64,000 nt of DNA, taken from Helopsaltes ochotensis (Eukaryota > Chordata > Aves > Passeriformes > Locustellidae). The position numbers were made by a program, and so were the translations under genes. The notes beneath the pieces were generated by a model, which ran no database searches, had not been told where the DNA came from, and saw only the letters and a program-made list of their open reading frames with translations. Below are positions 25,709 to 37,859 of this stretch, in pieces (position 1 is the first letter of the stretch; each line of letters opens with the position of its first letter). The stretch covers positions 1,198,536 through 1,262,535 of the forward strand of contig VXBM01000060.1 in NCBI GenBank assembly GCA_013400155.1, read 5' to 3'.

Positions 25709-28590
25709 TGGTCTAATTTCCCTCTCAGGTGAACTCCTGCTTTGTCAACTCTCACCTGGGGACCTGAGTCAAAGAATTGCTTTGCTCTGGTCACAACCAG
25801 CTCTTTCCCTCAGGTTGCTTCCACTTGAATGGAACAGCATCAAGGTTCAGTGATTACCTATTGTTATTTCTCAGGGAGCTGTAGCAGCATCTCCTGAGAC
25901 CTCCTATGTCTTGTAATGAAAATTGTGCTCTGAAAGCAGAGAAAACCACGTAACTGTGTGCATGTGTGGGTGTCTGGGTCTGCCTATATAATGTGTATAT
26001 ATCTATTATTTATCTGTCCTTAAAGAAAGGTAGATAAGGGATGGTGATGTTTTTACATGTTATTTAATCTTATTTACATACACAGACACAGATATATACC
26101 TCTGCCATAGATTCTCTGAAGCATCAAAGTGGGTATCAGCTAAAAATACATTTTCATGAAGGAAAACTAGCAACCAAGAGGTTTCTTTCTCCTTCACGGG
26201 GTGTAGTGGTTGGAAATTAGTAATTTACAGCAATTATAAGTTCAGTCAAGTAATTAGGTATCTATCTATCATCTGCTGCGCAAACAAATATTTGCATGTG
26301 TATTTATCTGACCCAAAAATACCTTGTACATAGGACAGATAAGTAACTAAGGCACAGTCTAGACATGGCTTGGCCATCTTAAAACATTTTGCTCTCAAAA
26401 TCCCAAATCCTTTAAGTCGCTCAGAGAGAACTAAGGGATATGTACATATGAAACTTGGACTTTTGAAATTAAATATATAGAACCAATTATACAACTGGGA
26501 TAGAATCAGTGGCATTATGTGAAAGAGCACCAAGGGAAACAAGAACCTGCCTGCCTTTACATTCTTTATCCTCAGCAGTACAATTTTTTAGCATCTAGGC
26601 CAAAATCTTTCCACATTTCTTTCCCCCACACAGTGCCAATATCTCAACTACTGGAAGCATCTAAAAGCAATTACAAGGATTCCAATAATCTTCCTGTATT
26701 ACTTTGGCTGGACTGCTAAGTATCATCAATAACACGATTATCTTTTTGAGAAGAAATTGCTTGAGATAGAGATACTGTGAGAAAAGCTCCCAACACTTTC
26801 AAAATCATATTTTCAGCAACTCTTTCATTATTTAGTGTCCTAATGAGTTCTGGTAGTCTCACTAAATATCTTCCCATACAAGGGGACTTGACTGCTCATA
26901 TTTTCATGGGTAGCTTAAGCTGTAGAAAGCCAAAATTTACTTGTTTGGGAAGCATTTCCTCTGATCCTGAAACTCTCAATCCAAGCCACTTATTGTGCTG
27001 CCTGGTGGATGGGTATTATTCCATCTATTTTACATCAGCCATCTTAATTTCCTGTGCATATATCTCATTTTTTAATGAATATACCAAGACCACAGTGGAC
27101 CTGATATTAAACCATCCCTTAAATAAACACCAAGCTGTAGTATAATATGGCTCTAAAAAGCAAGATGTGGCCTATGCTTTCCCAAGACACTCAGCTTTTG
27201 TTTCCCAACAGTGCCTGAATTTATCACCCAAATATATCACATATGCATCTTATAAAAGTCTTCAACTTACTTAAAATTTGTGTCCCAGGGCTTGAGCCCT
27301 GGTGCTTGGGATTTTGGCCCAAATGTCAAGAATATAGTTCTTTACAGATATGGGCAGTCAGGTCTCAATATTTCTTCAGGAATATCTCATATTGCCAAGG
27401 AATTAACACAGAAGCTGGTGCTGGGTGCCAGTTTTGGGTGAATGAGCTGCTCCCCCAGCTTGGGTGAAGTGGCTGAATTTGTTTGGTGTGACTGAAATTT
27501 AGCGGGTTGCCTGGTATGAATGTGGAGGTAAAGTCAGAGTTTTCCATGCTTAGGTTCTTTTATAATTAACCTCACACCATAATAATTGGAAATTTTACTC
27601 AGGTTTAGCTTTTCAGTGGTGATGGGGATGTAGCTGTTCTGTTCATATCTGCCCTTGGAAGCAGCAGATTAATGGAATTATTAATGTTTTTGTCCAAGCC
27701 AGGTATTGTGCCATGTGAAAGAAAACATCATCACAAACCAAAATGAATATACCAGTTCACAAATCTTTCATAAACTACCCACAGGACGGTGCTTTCCTGT
27801 GCTGAAATGTGAATGTATTTAAAGAAAAAAAAATATACACGACCTAAGAACAGTCTAAGGGTGAGAGAAGAAAAACTCATTATGTCTGTGGTCTGCAGCA
27901 ACTGCCAGAGCTTCATTTCGTGCCTGACTTGTATCTGTTCAAGTCAGTGGGTTTTATTAATTCTTACAAGCCTACAGCTATAAGAATGCTAAAGATGCAG
28001 TGTTTGCCCTGCTCTGATATATAGATTGGTCCTCCATTAGGAGGAAATTAATGGTTGTTCATAAGACTGAATCCACAGCCTCTGGCTTCTCAACAGCTCT
28101 TCCATCCTGCAAGTCTGAAGACCAGCTTGTGTGAATTTTATTGGCTGGCATCAGAAGCACTCCTGGATCTGAACTGACACACCTGGAATCCAGGAATGTC
28201 ATGCGATGTCAGCCACCCTGCAGATGGGACAAAAATGGCTTCTTGTCCTCTCTGCAAGCCCGTCTCTCACAGAAAGATCAAAGCTGTCCCAATGGCATGG
28301 TGCAATTCAATTAAATGTAGTTCTCGGTGTTCACGGGAGGCTTTTCCACTTCCCAGCCAGGTGTGATGATCAGAGGTGTGTGCCCAGCCCCTCCCTGCCC
28401 CGGCAGCAGCACCAGCCACCTCACCACTGATGGAGGCAGCCACTCCTGGGGACAAGAGCAGTTTATGGTCGATGCAAGTAAAAAGCTGACCCAGGGTAAA
28501 TTGTTGCAAGCCTGAGTGAACATTAGGGGACAGTGTTGGCCAGGAGTCAGCCTGTTCCTGCCTCTTCACGCTCTCCTTTTATTTACAAGC
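25709..28590. other. Non-coding AT-rich DNA, no gene recognised
   Basis: No gene is supported. Octamer ATTTGCAT occurs at 26,289-26,296. The 122-codon plus frame at 26,777-27,145 has no splice support, is low in charged residues and is probably a chance frame. Confidence 0.55.
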
Positions 28591-28780
28591 TGTCCTCCCT
28601 TCTCTTCTAAATAAAACCCATTCGCCCTTTACTTATCTAACTGGTGCACCAGACACCCATTTCTAATCTGGCCAAATCAATTATAAATATTGCAGTCTAC
28701 AATTAGCCTGGGAACTTCTAGAAAACTAATTAGTTCGAGCCTTAGCGATGAATTACACCTTTCTCTTGGCTATTTGCAGC
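28590..28780. promoter_or_regulatory. Candidate conserved non-coding element
   Basis: This is AT-rich unique sequence with CAATTA, TTATAAATAT and ACTAATTAG cores, ending at the TTTGCAGCAGG before a long A tract. Several CpGs persist (CATTCGCC, GTTCGAGC, AGCGATG) in a CpG-poor neighbourhood. No open frame fits. The regulatory call is based on texture alone. Confidence 0.25.
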
Positions 28781-28786
28781 AGGAAG

Positions 28787-28817
<31 letters not shown>

Positions 28818-28850
28818 AAAAAAAACAAACCAAAAAACCTAGGCTCAAAA
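28787..28850. repeat. Poly(A) tract (30 A) with A-rich flank
   Basis: There is an unbroken run of 30 A at 28,787-28,816, followed by interrupted A-rich sequence to about 28,838. No CR1 or SINE body precedes it, so I read it as simple repeat and not a retroposon tail. Confidence 0.9.
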
Positions 28851-29039
28851 CAAGACCAAATACCTCTCAGCCACAGCAAACAGAATTCAAGGCCAGGTTT
28901 AATTATGCTCATATTGCTGGTGAAAGGATGGGCCGTGGTGGGCTGAGAGCCAGGGCACCTGGCACTGCCTTGGGCCGAGCACACATTTCCTCAGGAGAGG
29001 TTGTGTGATGCAAAAGCCCTTGTCAAAGAGTCTTTGGGA

Positions 29040-29420
29040 AAGGGAAATCCCTTGGGAATCTGCGAGGTTAACATCATTAGTGTCTGCAGTGTAGCAACAA
29101 CGGAGGGGAAAGCAATAATTCCTAAAGCTGGAGTGGTCTTGCGTGGGAACAGAGCTGATCCCATCCCCTGGCGGGGTCAGGGACTAAAGAGATCCTTGTC
29201 TGGCATTCCTCAGGCAGGAGGGTGCCAGGCTGCTGTCCGGGGAGCTGCTGAACGGCAGAGAAGAAATTAGAAAGTCATTACAAGGTGTGCGAGGCGTCTT
29301 GGAGCAACTGAATCCAGACACTAAGGGCAGATTAAAGCCCTTCTTTGCTGGCACCTTGTTGCTGTAGTGTATTTCTTACAGGTGTAATTACCTGCAAGCA
29401 TCATAGTTGTTTCATTTATG
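29040..29420. promoter_or_regulatory. Candidate conserved non-coding element with CAGGTG-TAATTA-CCTG core
   Basis: This is unique sequence with retained CpGs (TGCGAGG, ACGGAGG, TGCGTGG, TGCGAGGCG) and many short factor sites. The most regular feature is CAGGTGTAATTACCTG at 29,379-29,394: inverted CAGGT/ACCTG arms around a TAATTA homeodomain core. No coding frame with splice sites was found. The enhancer role is inferred. Confidence 0.3.
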
Positions 29421-32400
29421 TCCTAAAATACGACTTTATGAAGCAATTAAAGGCAGAATTGTACTCTGGGATTACTGCAAATGTGTCTGTTTAAGGTTTA
29501 TTTTAGATTCATTACAAGCCTTCAGAAGCAGTGTTCCTGCTTTTAATAAAACATATGGTTTCCTCAAAAGCAAAACTGTGCAAGACCACACATCCCTTTT
29601 AGATTTGGTGATGTAGATGGAATTTTAATGTCAAAAAGCCAGAAGGGCAAGGCAATTCCAATTCACTATGGAGAGGGCAGCATATCTTTAAAGCTTCAGG
29701 ACACTTTATTTACCAGCACTGGTAACTTTGCATATAATAGATAAAACTGCTTTGGAAAAGAGTGGGCAATTCCCCTTCTGCACAGGTGATAATGTGGTCA
29801 GGGGAACTTTCTGGGGTCTCCAGTCTCTCCCTGAATGGGGAAAAACCTCACCCTTCTTTCAGCTGAATGCTGTAACCACTGAGAACTTGGCCTGTTTAAT
29901 CACATAAAAATCTTTTTTTTTCTGTTTTCTATTCACACACAAGAATGTCTCATATCTTGAAAAAAAAAAATCAGTAAAGCTATTTCCTGCCTTATTTGGT
30001 CTATCAACTCTATCAGAGATGTGCTTGGCTCATTATACACAGACACATCCCTGCTTTGGGGCAGCTTCCAAAGAATTGTGACATACCATGACGGAGAGAA
30101 GGTTTAACACAAGGAGAAAATAGGGTTACAGGCAGGCTGATTATGCTGGGAGGTTATTTTTGCACTGCAGAGAGAGGCTGAGGGCATGTTTGCTTGTTTG
30201 TTGATACATCCTTCAGAGAGAATCACTGGAATGTCCATGACCAGCAGCCGTCTCCAGCCTCAGCTTTTTCTTCCTTTTTATGTGATGCGTTTAAACCCTC
30301 CCACTTCCAGTTTCCCTCTGACATGGCTGCAACAAATTTCAACTGTGAGAGGAACAATATGAAAAAAAAAAAAAGTAAATGCTCCACTTCTTTCTGTAAT
30401 GCATTGCAACTGTGAGGCCTGCCAAGTGAAGGTCAAGCAGAAACCCTGAGCAGTAGTCACAGATTCCCTAAGAGGGACAGTTGTCAGTGCCAGCAGAAAA
30501 AAAATGAAAGGTTCTATTTTGAGCCAGCCAGCAGAATACACGGAGAGTGAGTGACCTGCCACACAGGCAAAATGTGAGTGAAAAATCTCTAGAAATTACT
30601 TGGGGGTTCTCTAGTTTTCTGCGTTCCCTGGAAGTGCGTGTATGAGTAGATGAAAATTAAGTATGGAAGAGAGATCAGCACTCATCCCCGTGTGCAGTGG
30701 GTGGCTGTAGTCTATCACCAGAGCTGCAGGGTGTGTGTTCTGAGGTGTGGCTCAGCAGGACAGCTGACAGGAGAGGTTTCTGTCCAGCTTGGCCTAGCAG
30801 GCTGACTCAGAATGAGGGGCTGACAGTGCGCACCTGAAAGAAGTGTTTTCTACTCATACCACAAAGTTCCAGTTATGCTGACATGTAAGGAGGCACTGAG
30901 CTCCCTTCTCCTTCTCCTCCCAGCAAAAACCCCAGAATTATTTTATAGGGAACTAAATCTTGCTTGCTTTCCAAAACTGAGCAAACAAACAAAAAAAAAA
31001 ACAAACCACACACCCACATAGAAAAGGAGAACTAATTAAGATTAAGTCATATCTGAGTAAATATGCAAATTAAAAATCAAAACAAAGAAATTCCATTTAT
31101 CACATCATGAAGTTGCAAATTGCTGCTGTGGCTCCCATCAACTGGAATAGATGGGGGCTACAAGGTTTTGAAGATCAACTGAATGTGTACTTGTTTTATT
31201 GAGAAAGCTGGGGGACGTGCTGGCTGTAGGATATTTTACCAGCCTTCCCTGCTCTCTTCTGCACTGTGTTCATGTTCAGTGGTATTCATAGTCTATATTT
31301 GTCTTGGATTTCTATAATGTAGTGTCATTGGTTTTCCTCTTTGTTTACCTTCTGTAAGACAACATCATTATTCTTTGATAAATATGTTTCATGTCTCCTG
31401 GGTAGGTCTTTTGTTGATGTTGTTTTGCTTTTGGTTTTTTAGTTTCATTTTTTTGTCAGGTGAATTCTTTTCCCGCTCTTAAAGATCAGATTAAGAATGA
31501 GCAAACAAACCCCCAAAAATCTATCGGGGAAGAATGCAATAGTCAGTAGATGCTGGCAATCCCGTTCCTCGCCATGTTCCACCATTTGCATGGAAGGAGA
31601 GGTCTCTGTGATGTGGGGAAGCACAGGCAAGGACTGGCACTTGCTGGGTGGAACTGGCTGGCTCCTCCACGTGCTGCCACCTCTCCTCTTTCAGAAGAAC
31701 CTGCTGCTCGGAACCAGCCCCTTCATTGTCGCTTTGTGACGTGTTTTAAATCTTCCCTGCAGCAGAAAGTGAATTACTGAGACGTAAAGTCCCACACAGT
31801 GCAGAGATGTAACTGGCTTGTAGAGTTTTTTTGGTGTGATAAGGATCCTCCCAGCTTTGGAGGCAGCAGGGTGGCTGCAGCCCGTGCTGGCGGCAGGAGG
31901 AGGTTGGTCCCATCTGTTTGCAGTTTGGTGGCTCACTGTGAGCCCTGTGGGGGTGGCTCTGGCCCAGGGGGTGTCAGTCCAGGTCGGAGAAGCCACCACT
32001 AAGATCAGTGCTCACCGCCTTGCTCGTCACTGCCACAGCAAAGGAGCAGAGGGCAGAACTCACGAGGAGGAGAATCTTCTTTCCTGACCTCCAGACAGGG
32101 TCTAAGCACATCTTCACTCATGGGGAACTTCTTTCTGCAGCACAACTGCCCCCCTAAATTGAGCTCTCGTGGTCTTGGTGTTTTGTGTGCTGTGTGGGCA
32201 GGCAACAAGGGGGAGCTTTGGAAGTCCATTACAAATGTTTTATGAGTAAATGTTTGCTTCCTAACGAATATCCCTTCAGCCTTCAATGTAAAGAAATGGC
32301 AGCTTTGTATTTTTTTGTCTTTCATTCTCTGTTTGTTGTCTTCCAGATTTCCCTTCATTAGCAAAATGTTTTTGTGGCAGGAGGCATTTTCCCTTTTTTG

Positions 32401-34511
32401 TCAGAAATACAGTCCTAAAATCACTTAAATGATTGAAAAATTCAGAAAACCCTGTTGTTTGGCTTCCCAGATTTGAGTAATAATAAGGACCTTTTTTTCC
32501 CCTCAATTATCCTGTTAATGCAAACGTTTGACCTTCAGTTCCTAGGCTGCAAGCTGTTCCATCTGTAAAATAACAGTGAGTTGGGCAGCAGCTCTGTTCT
32601 GTCCCAATGGCATTAGCAGCTCCTTCAAAATGTACAAGTGCAATATTGAAAGTAGGTGTGCTTTGGTTCTTTTTTGATTGCAAATCTGCAAGAGCAGGGC
32701 TTATAAATGAAAATTCTGGTTCCCCTGGGTTTAGTCAGCTTTGAATATTATCATAGGTACTCAGTATCATGGTAATCCATTCCATGCCTGCATATGAAAA
32801 AATAAAAGAAGAAATCAAACCCACTGGTCAGACTCAGCTGGGACCATTGCTGTTGCTGTTTGTGCTGGGAGGATTGTCCTGGTTTGTTTGCTTTGTTTCA
32901 TGTCACATCCTCATTTTCAGTATGAGTTCTTCCTGACCCAGATTTCTGAGCAGTCTGAAGTAGAGCCAGAAACTGTAAAAGTGCATAATTATTCTTTTAT
33001 TTATTTTTAAGCTGTACAGCGCTATTAAGCTTTCAGAAAATCCTTTATACCCAGCCTTTGAAGTAAACTAAGCCAGAGATCAGCCTGAGAAGGAGATGTG
33101 GGTTGACACTGCTTGTTTCTGCTGCAGAATAGTCTGTATGCAGTTAAGATCTGGAGTCTCAGGCCTAGGAAAATCTTACACCTTTCCTGGAGTGCAGAAG
33201 AGGGGAGAGAACAATGCATCCAAATGCAATACTTTACACCTTTGGTATGTTCTGAAAGTTCACTTGCTGGCACTGCTGTGAAACAGCTGAAAGCTGGAAG
33301 ATTGTTCTGGTTACTGACATGTAAGTGAGCAGACCACACATTAAAGCTGTGTTTGCTCCATCTGCCAAGCCATTCACTCTTCCCAGCTCGGGACAAATTA
33401 GAAACTCTGGCCCAGAGATGGAATATTATTATTCCTTTCCCCATTCCCCAAAGCAATACATCCCCTGCTCTGAGTCTGATTGAAAACATTGACCTGGAGG
33501 TGAAAAATGCAGTATCTCTTTCCCTGATTCATCCAGACTGTGACCCAGACAGCACTGAAATCACAGGCTTCTTTATGGTCTCAAAAAATTACCCAGTTGC
33601 CCTCATGGGCTGAGGGCCAGATGGGCTGCAGGCAGCTTGGGAGGAGCAGGACCCCCGGAGCCATTCTAGCCTAGTGGTCACTATTCTGCCATAAATATTG
33701 CATCTGGCAAGCCCCATGCAGTGTGCATTGAAAGCGGGCAGTAAGGAAAGCCCCTGTGGCCATTCTTTGAGCAAATGGCAGGAGGCCAAGGTGGGGTCAC
33801 CTGCCTTTCTGAGAGCCAGAGCACGTGGCTGTGACATCCACTAACAGAGTCTTTCCTCAGCCATTCAGGCTTGACTCTGGATTTGGCCCTTCCCCAGGAA
33901 GTCACGCTATCAAAGCCTTTCCACGTTCTTCACAAAACACAGCCACTCCTGGTGCTTCTGCCCTGCCTGGAGCCGGTGTGCTTGAAGATCCAAGAGGCTC
34001 AGGTTTTTCCTTGGGATGCCTCTTGTTAGCAGTGCTCTGAGCTTGCACAGAACAGGAGGAAAAGACGCCAAAGCACTTCACCTGGATTAATTAGGTTTTA
34101 CACTAAATATGGAACTACAGCAAGGGGGATGATGATTAAACCAGGAACCTTCTGGAAACTGAATACCTTCTTGTCTGCTATATTTCAGCTTCTGTAACCT
34201 TTTTAAGTGCCTCAAGGCAAGAATGGTATTGTCTGTATGTAAAACACTCTGATTCTGCATAAGCAATAGCAGTAATAGTGATGGGAATAATAATTTACTC
34301 CTGAGAGGTCAGCGAGCACCACTCTTCATTTTATCACTCTCACTGGTGAGACAGACACAAAAACACACCTGAGCTTGCTTAGTACCACCTCACCCCTTAT
34401 TAACAGAGCCAAGGTTGAACCCAGAAAAAGCATTTCCCTGTTGCTTGCTCTTCCCCCCAAGAACACCCCCTCCTTTGGTGACGTCCAGTCTCTCTTGTGG
34501 TTTTTCTGCAG
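29421..34511. other. Presumed intron or intergenic DNA upstream of the acidic exon
   Basis: No exon is assigned. A frame at 33,353-33,613 has a CAG acceptor-like site at about 33,387 and could be read as a short exon, but the evidence is weak (see rejected items). An octamer occurs at 31,063-31,070 and another, in reverse, at 31,584-31,591. If the exon at 34,512 is real, the DNA immediately before it is intron, with a polypyrimidine-rich end at about 34,485-34,511. Confidence 0.5.
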
Positions 34512-34818
34512 AAGGTGCAGTAACAGCAGCCTGGAGTCTGATGATGAACCTCCTTGTGCAGAAGAGATTGACTATGACACTGCCAGTTGCTCTGATGGTG
34601 AAGAGGAATTCTTGGAGCTAGACCAAGAGATCCAGGAGTGCCTCTCGTGTGTAGAAGGCGAGACAGAAGATGAAGGAGTGACCACGGGACAGACTTGCAG
34701 CTCCAGGGCTCTGAGGGGGCTCTACATTTCCAGCCAACCAGCAGCCAACAGCACAGCTCTTCCTCTGGGTTCAACAGCACTGGGGCTCTACAGTGGGTTT
34801 GGGAGCAGTCCTGTGTGA
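34512..34818 (+). CDS. Candidate terminal coding exon, acidic C-terminal tail, protein not recognised
   Basis: The exon starts after a strong acceptor (TGGTTTTTCTGCAG, AG at 34,510-34,511). Its first base completes a split codon, so the incoming intron is phase 2. The frame then runs 101 codons to TGA at 34,816-34,818. Residues 8-54 of this exon contain 21 Asp/Glu and no Lys or Arg, including SDDE and SDGEEE, which fit casein-kinase-2 phosphorylation sites. The last 40 residues are Ser/Thr/Ala/Gly-rich and look disordered. This bias, the lack of stops and the clean acceptor make chance unlikely. No fold, signal peptide or membrane segment is visible. I could not assign a family. The rest of the gene would be upstream and was not found. 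An alternative acceptor, GTGCAG, ends at 34,520. Confidence 0.6.
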
Positions 34819-36248
34819 GCAAGGCTGTAACTTGCAGAGCAGCAAGAAAATGGGTCACTGCTCATGTTTGCCTGTTTGCCAGCTTCAGCACCCTTCCCAG
34901 ATGTGTTGCACCTGGTTCTGAATGGATAGCTGACTGTATGTTTGTGTAATTCGTGTACATACATCTGCTGAGAATGACTCCTTACACTTCGTACACCAGG
35001 CAGAACGAGGGGCTGCTAGCCCAGGTTGGTACTAGGTGAGATCATCCATTCCTAAACACAACCCCCAGTTCCATGGCTGCCTGCAGTATGCGGTTTCATA
35101 CAGATTGACCTAAGGAATAGTATTTTGAGACTGAGGAATCAGAGATGATTCTCTTTTTCCCACTTCAGGCAGCCCTTGCCTGGAGAAGTGACAGTTATTG
35201 ATGCCTTTCACCAGAGCTCTCTGTTGCCATTCTCTCTTGAGCTGTAGAGCATGTCTCTGATTTCTGTCTGATCAGAATTTTTACAGTGCATTCAACAGGT
35301 TGGGTCAGGCTGTGCATATTTCTGAGCTGGTTGTATCTCAGCAACAGCATGGGAAATCCAATGTGCCACAGTAAGGAAAGCAGCAGTGACAATTCACAGT
35401 GATCCTCTGGAAACCTGGGCTAAATTCACCAATAGATTAGTGATGGTGGCAAAATCCAGGAGTGAATTTAGCCCAAGCATCAATCAGAACAGTTTCTTTA
35501 ATCCCCAAATGGAGAAAGATTAGATTTCTCCTAAAATTGCCTTCCAGTTCCTGAGAACTCAGCACAGACGCAGAACACACACGTGTTCTGTATCTCTAAA
35601 GCACGAAGCCGTGTCACTTCATCTCACACTTCACATTGCCTGATCTTGCCATGTGTCTTAGACTCTGCTGCTCCAAATGGGGAACTGCCCTGAATCCAAA
35701 TGGAGCTCATTTTAAGATGCAAGAGGCTCCCAACTCTGTCCCTGCTTTGTGAGGCTCAAGGACAAGGATGAATGTACAATGTGTTGTAGCATTACAGCCT
35801 GCGAGGACTTCAGTGATTACCAGTGACGATTATTATTAATATTGATGCATTATTAAAAGCACCGTGTCATCTTGCTGGTTTTATGCTGGTTGTGAAGAGA
35901 ATTCCTAGTGCAGAACAAGAAACACTCTGATGTGTTTCTGAGCACCTTTCCTCAGACTGCCTAGACAATATTTTCCAGCAGGAGGTTGCTCTTTAGATAA
36001 AAGGCTGCTTCCTGTCCTGCTCGAGTTTCAGTACCCATGTATTTTAAAAGTCTTCACTAGCATGTAAGAGTTCCCTGTGTCTCTCTCTCTCTGTGATGCT
36101 GCTCAAAAGATAGGCAGCTTGGGTCCTTAGAAGCTGAGCTTCTTAGCCCAGACTAATTCATTAGGTGTGGTGTGTGCCTCTGTACAGATGTCCTGTTCTG
36201 CTTGGTTTAGCGTGCAGCTTGTTGCACGCAATTCTGAATTTTAATAAA
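34819..36248 (+). other. Probable 3' untranslated region of the acidic-tail gene
   Basis: About 1.4 kb follows the stop codon without a convincing new exon and reaches an AATAAA at 36,243-36,248. It includes TGTACATA at 34,954-34,961, the consensus of a Pumilio recognition element, which in 3' UTRs lowers mRNA stability or translation. The extent depends on the upstream exon being terminal and on which poly(A) signal is used. Confidence 0.4.
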
Positions 36249-36341
36249 AAGGGTGGCACACAGGAAGGGACACGAAAGAGGTGAAACAGGTGTTCCCATT
36301 ATAATAGTTTGTATAATACTGCTTCAAAGCTTATTAATAAA
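36243..36341 (+). terminator. Poly(A) signals for the candidate terminal exon
   Basis: Two canonical AATAAA hexamers occur at 36,243-36,248 and 36,336-36,341. T/GT-rich sequence lies between and after them (AACAGGTGTTCCC, TAGTTTGTATAAT). They are the first strong signals I see after the stop at 34,818. AATAAA is common in AT-rich DNA, so the assignment is tentative. Confidence 0.35.
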
Positions 36342-37146
36342 GAAACAATGTAGGTGCATAATTGACTTAAAAATCCAGTAATTGACTTAAAAAACTTTAC
36401 GCTGTGCTACGCCCTGACTGCAGCATACGAAAGCTGTGCTGTGGGATGTTCAGCATTCAGCACATCCCCAGAACACAGGGTAAAAAAATACTGTTGTACA
36501 TATCTGTGTCTGTAAATGTGCAGGTTTGCGCCCACTTTGCTTTCTGTACCAACGCTGCCACAACAGTAGCTGAAGGGTTCTTACCAAGGCTTGCCAGTGG
36601 TAAACCCTGTTGCAAAGATAAAAAAATTTTTCTTAAATCAGCATTTTCCCTAATGAGATGCAAATATTTTGGCTATAATATTTGGCTTTCCAGCTGTTTC
36701 ATTCTGAGTTTTTTAAGAGAGGGGGAATTCAGTCCAGTGGGAAAATTCTGCCCTGGTGACTAAACTGTGCAAGAGTTGCTATAACATAATAAAAGATGTA
36801 TCTCCCATGTGTGTTTGGAGCCAAATGTGTACGAGTGGTCCCACAATTTCAGAGATCCCTGTGCTAGGAGCTGCAGGAGGTGGGGAGGTGGCAAAGACCC
36901 TTCAGGGTGTTCCCAGTGTCTGGGATCCAAACACAGCAGCTGAGCTGGGAGCAGTGTCCCCGGACATCAGCCACACCTGCATAAATGCCGCTGTGTGGCA
37001 CGAGAAACCCGGCCAGTCTTCTCTCCCTGGCAGCATCCCGTGTGCCCAGTAAGTTGTCAGCAAGCAGCCAGGGTGCTGCGGGAGGCAGGAGGAGCCCCCA
37101 GCCCAAGGGCGCTCAGCCGGCTTGGGTGACCAACCCCCTGGGAAGG
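36342..37146. other. Non-coding DNA, short direct repeat
   Basis: The word AATTGACTTAAAAA occurs twice about 21 bases apart, near 36,360 and 36,381. The rest, up to the target duplication of the solo LTR, has no recognisable gene. The stretch 36,870-37,140 is somewhat GC-rich. Confidence 0.45.
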
Positions 37147-37773
37147 GACAACTGTCGGGTTTGGAATGGACAAAACTGTTTACAAGTTCTTTTTCGCAGT
37201 CCCGAGTGCCAGAAGAAGTCGAGATGAGTCAGCCAGGTTTTCAAGGTTGCTTTTATTTTCTTATCTTGTTACGTGTTTCTCAGCCGTGGGGCATGACCTG
37301 CACAGCATCGTGGTCAGCTGGCTGACTGACCTTGCATCAGCGTGATGTTATCTTTATAGTGAAAATTACGTGTGCCATGTTTACCTTCATTTACCTACAA
37401 TCACAATTTTGTTATAAAGTCGGATCCTACACTGAAGTAATCAAACCATGCCATCCCAGGCAGAAAATGGTGACCAGCAAGAAGAAGCAAGAAGGAAAGG
37501 GACACACCCAGGTTCCTCCACGTTGTCTTCCCTGACCCCTATTCTAAAACCCCTAAAATCTACTTTTTCGCCCTGTGATAAACTAACTATCATGGAAATC
37601 AAACTCTCATGGCTTGTAAATCTTCACTCATAGCTGGTAAATTCTCCCACGGGCTAAAGTTGAAGGCACTATCATTTTTATCTTTGTGCCAGGGTCTCTG
37701 AGCCTCCAGTCCCTGCGAGGGTCTCGGACCACCCAGGGCAGCCAGAGGGATGTCCTGGGCTCCGACAGACAAC
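37147..37773 (-). mobile_element. Solo LTR of an endogenous retrovirus with perfect 6-bp target duplication
   Basis: The LTR is 37,153-37,767 (615 bp). It begins TGTCGG and ends CCGACA, a perfect 6-base terminal inverted repeat, and is flanked on both sides by GACAAC (37,147-37,152 and 37,768-37,773). A 6-bp duplication is typical of beta-like (class II, ERVK) retroviruses. Minus is the sense strand: a TATAAA box lies at 37,358-37,353 and an AATAAA poly(A) signal at 37,257-37,252, close to the 3' end, in the order U3-R-U5. No internal genes, primer-binding site or second LTR is present, so it is the product of LTR-LTR recombination. The intact ends and duplication suggest a relatively recent insertion. 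The sequence resembles songbird LTRs I have seen, but that is memory, not a search. Confidence 0.93.
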
Positions 37774-37859
37774 TTCAGGAGAAGCCGTTTCGTGGGCTGC
37801 CTCCTTGTTCTCCAGGAACTTCCAGGGGACGGAGCAGATGCTCGTCTTCTTGTGACAGA

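Noticed and set aside
28787..28816. Poly(A) run as a possible retroposon tail
   Set aside because: No LINE, SINE or processed-gene sequence precedes it and no target duplication is visible.
33388..33498. Possible small plus-strand exon (CTTCCCAG acceptor, GAG/GTGAAA donor) within the frame 33,353-33,613
   Set aside because: The translated piece looks somewhat protein-like, but the donor is weak and no family is recognised. Too uncertain to list as an exon, though it would be the first place to look for a neighbour of the 34,512 exon.
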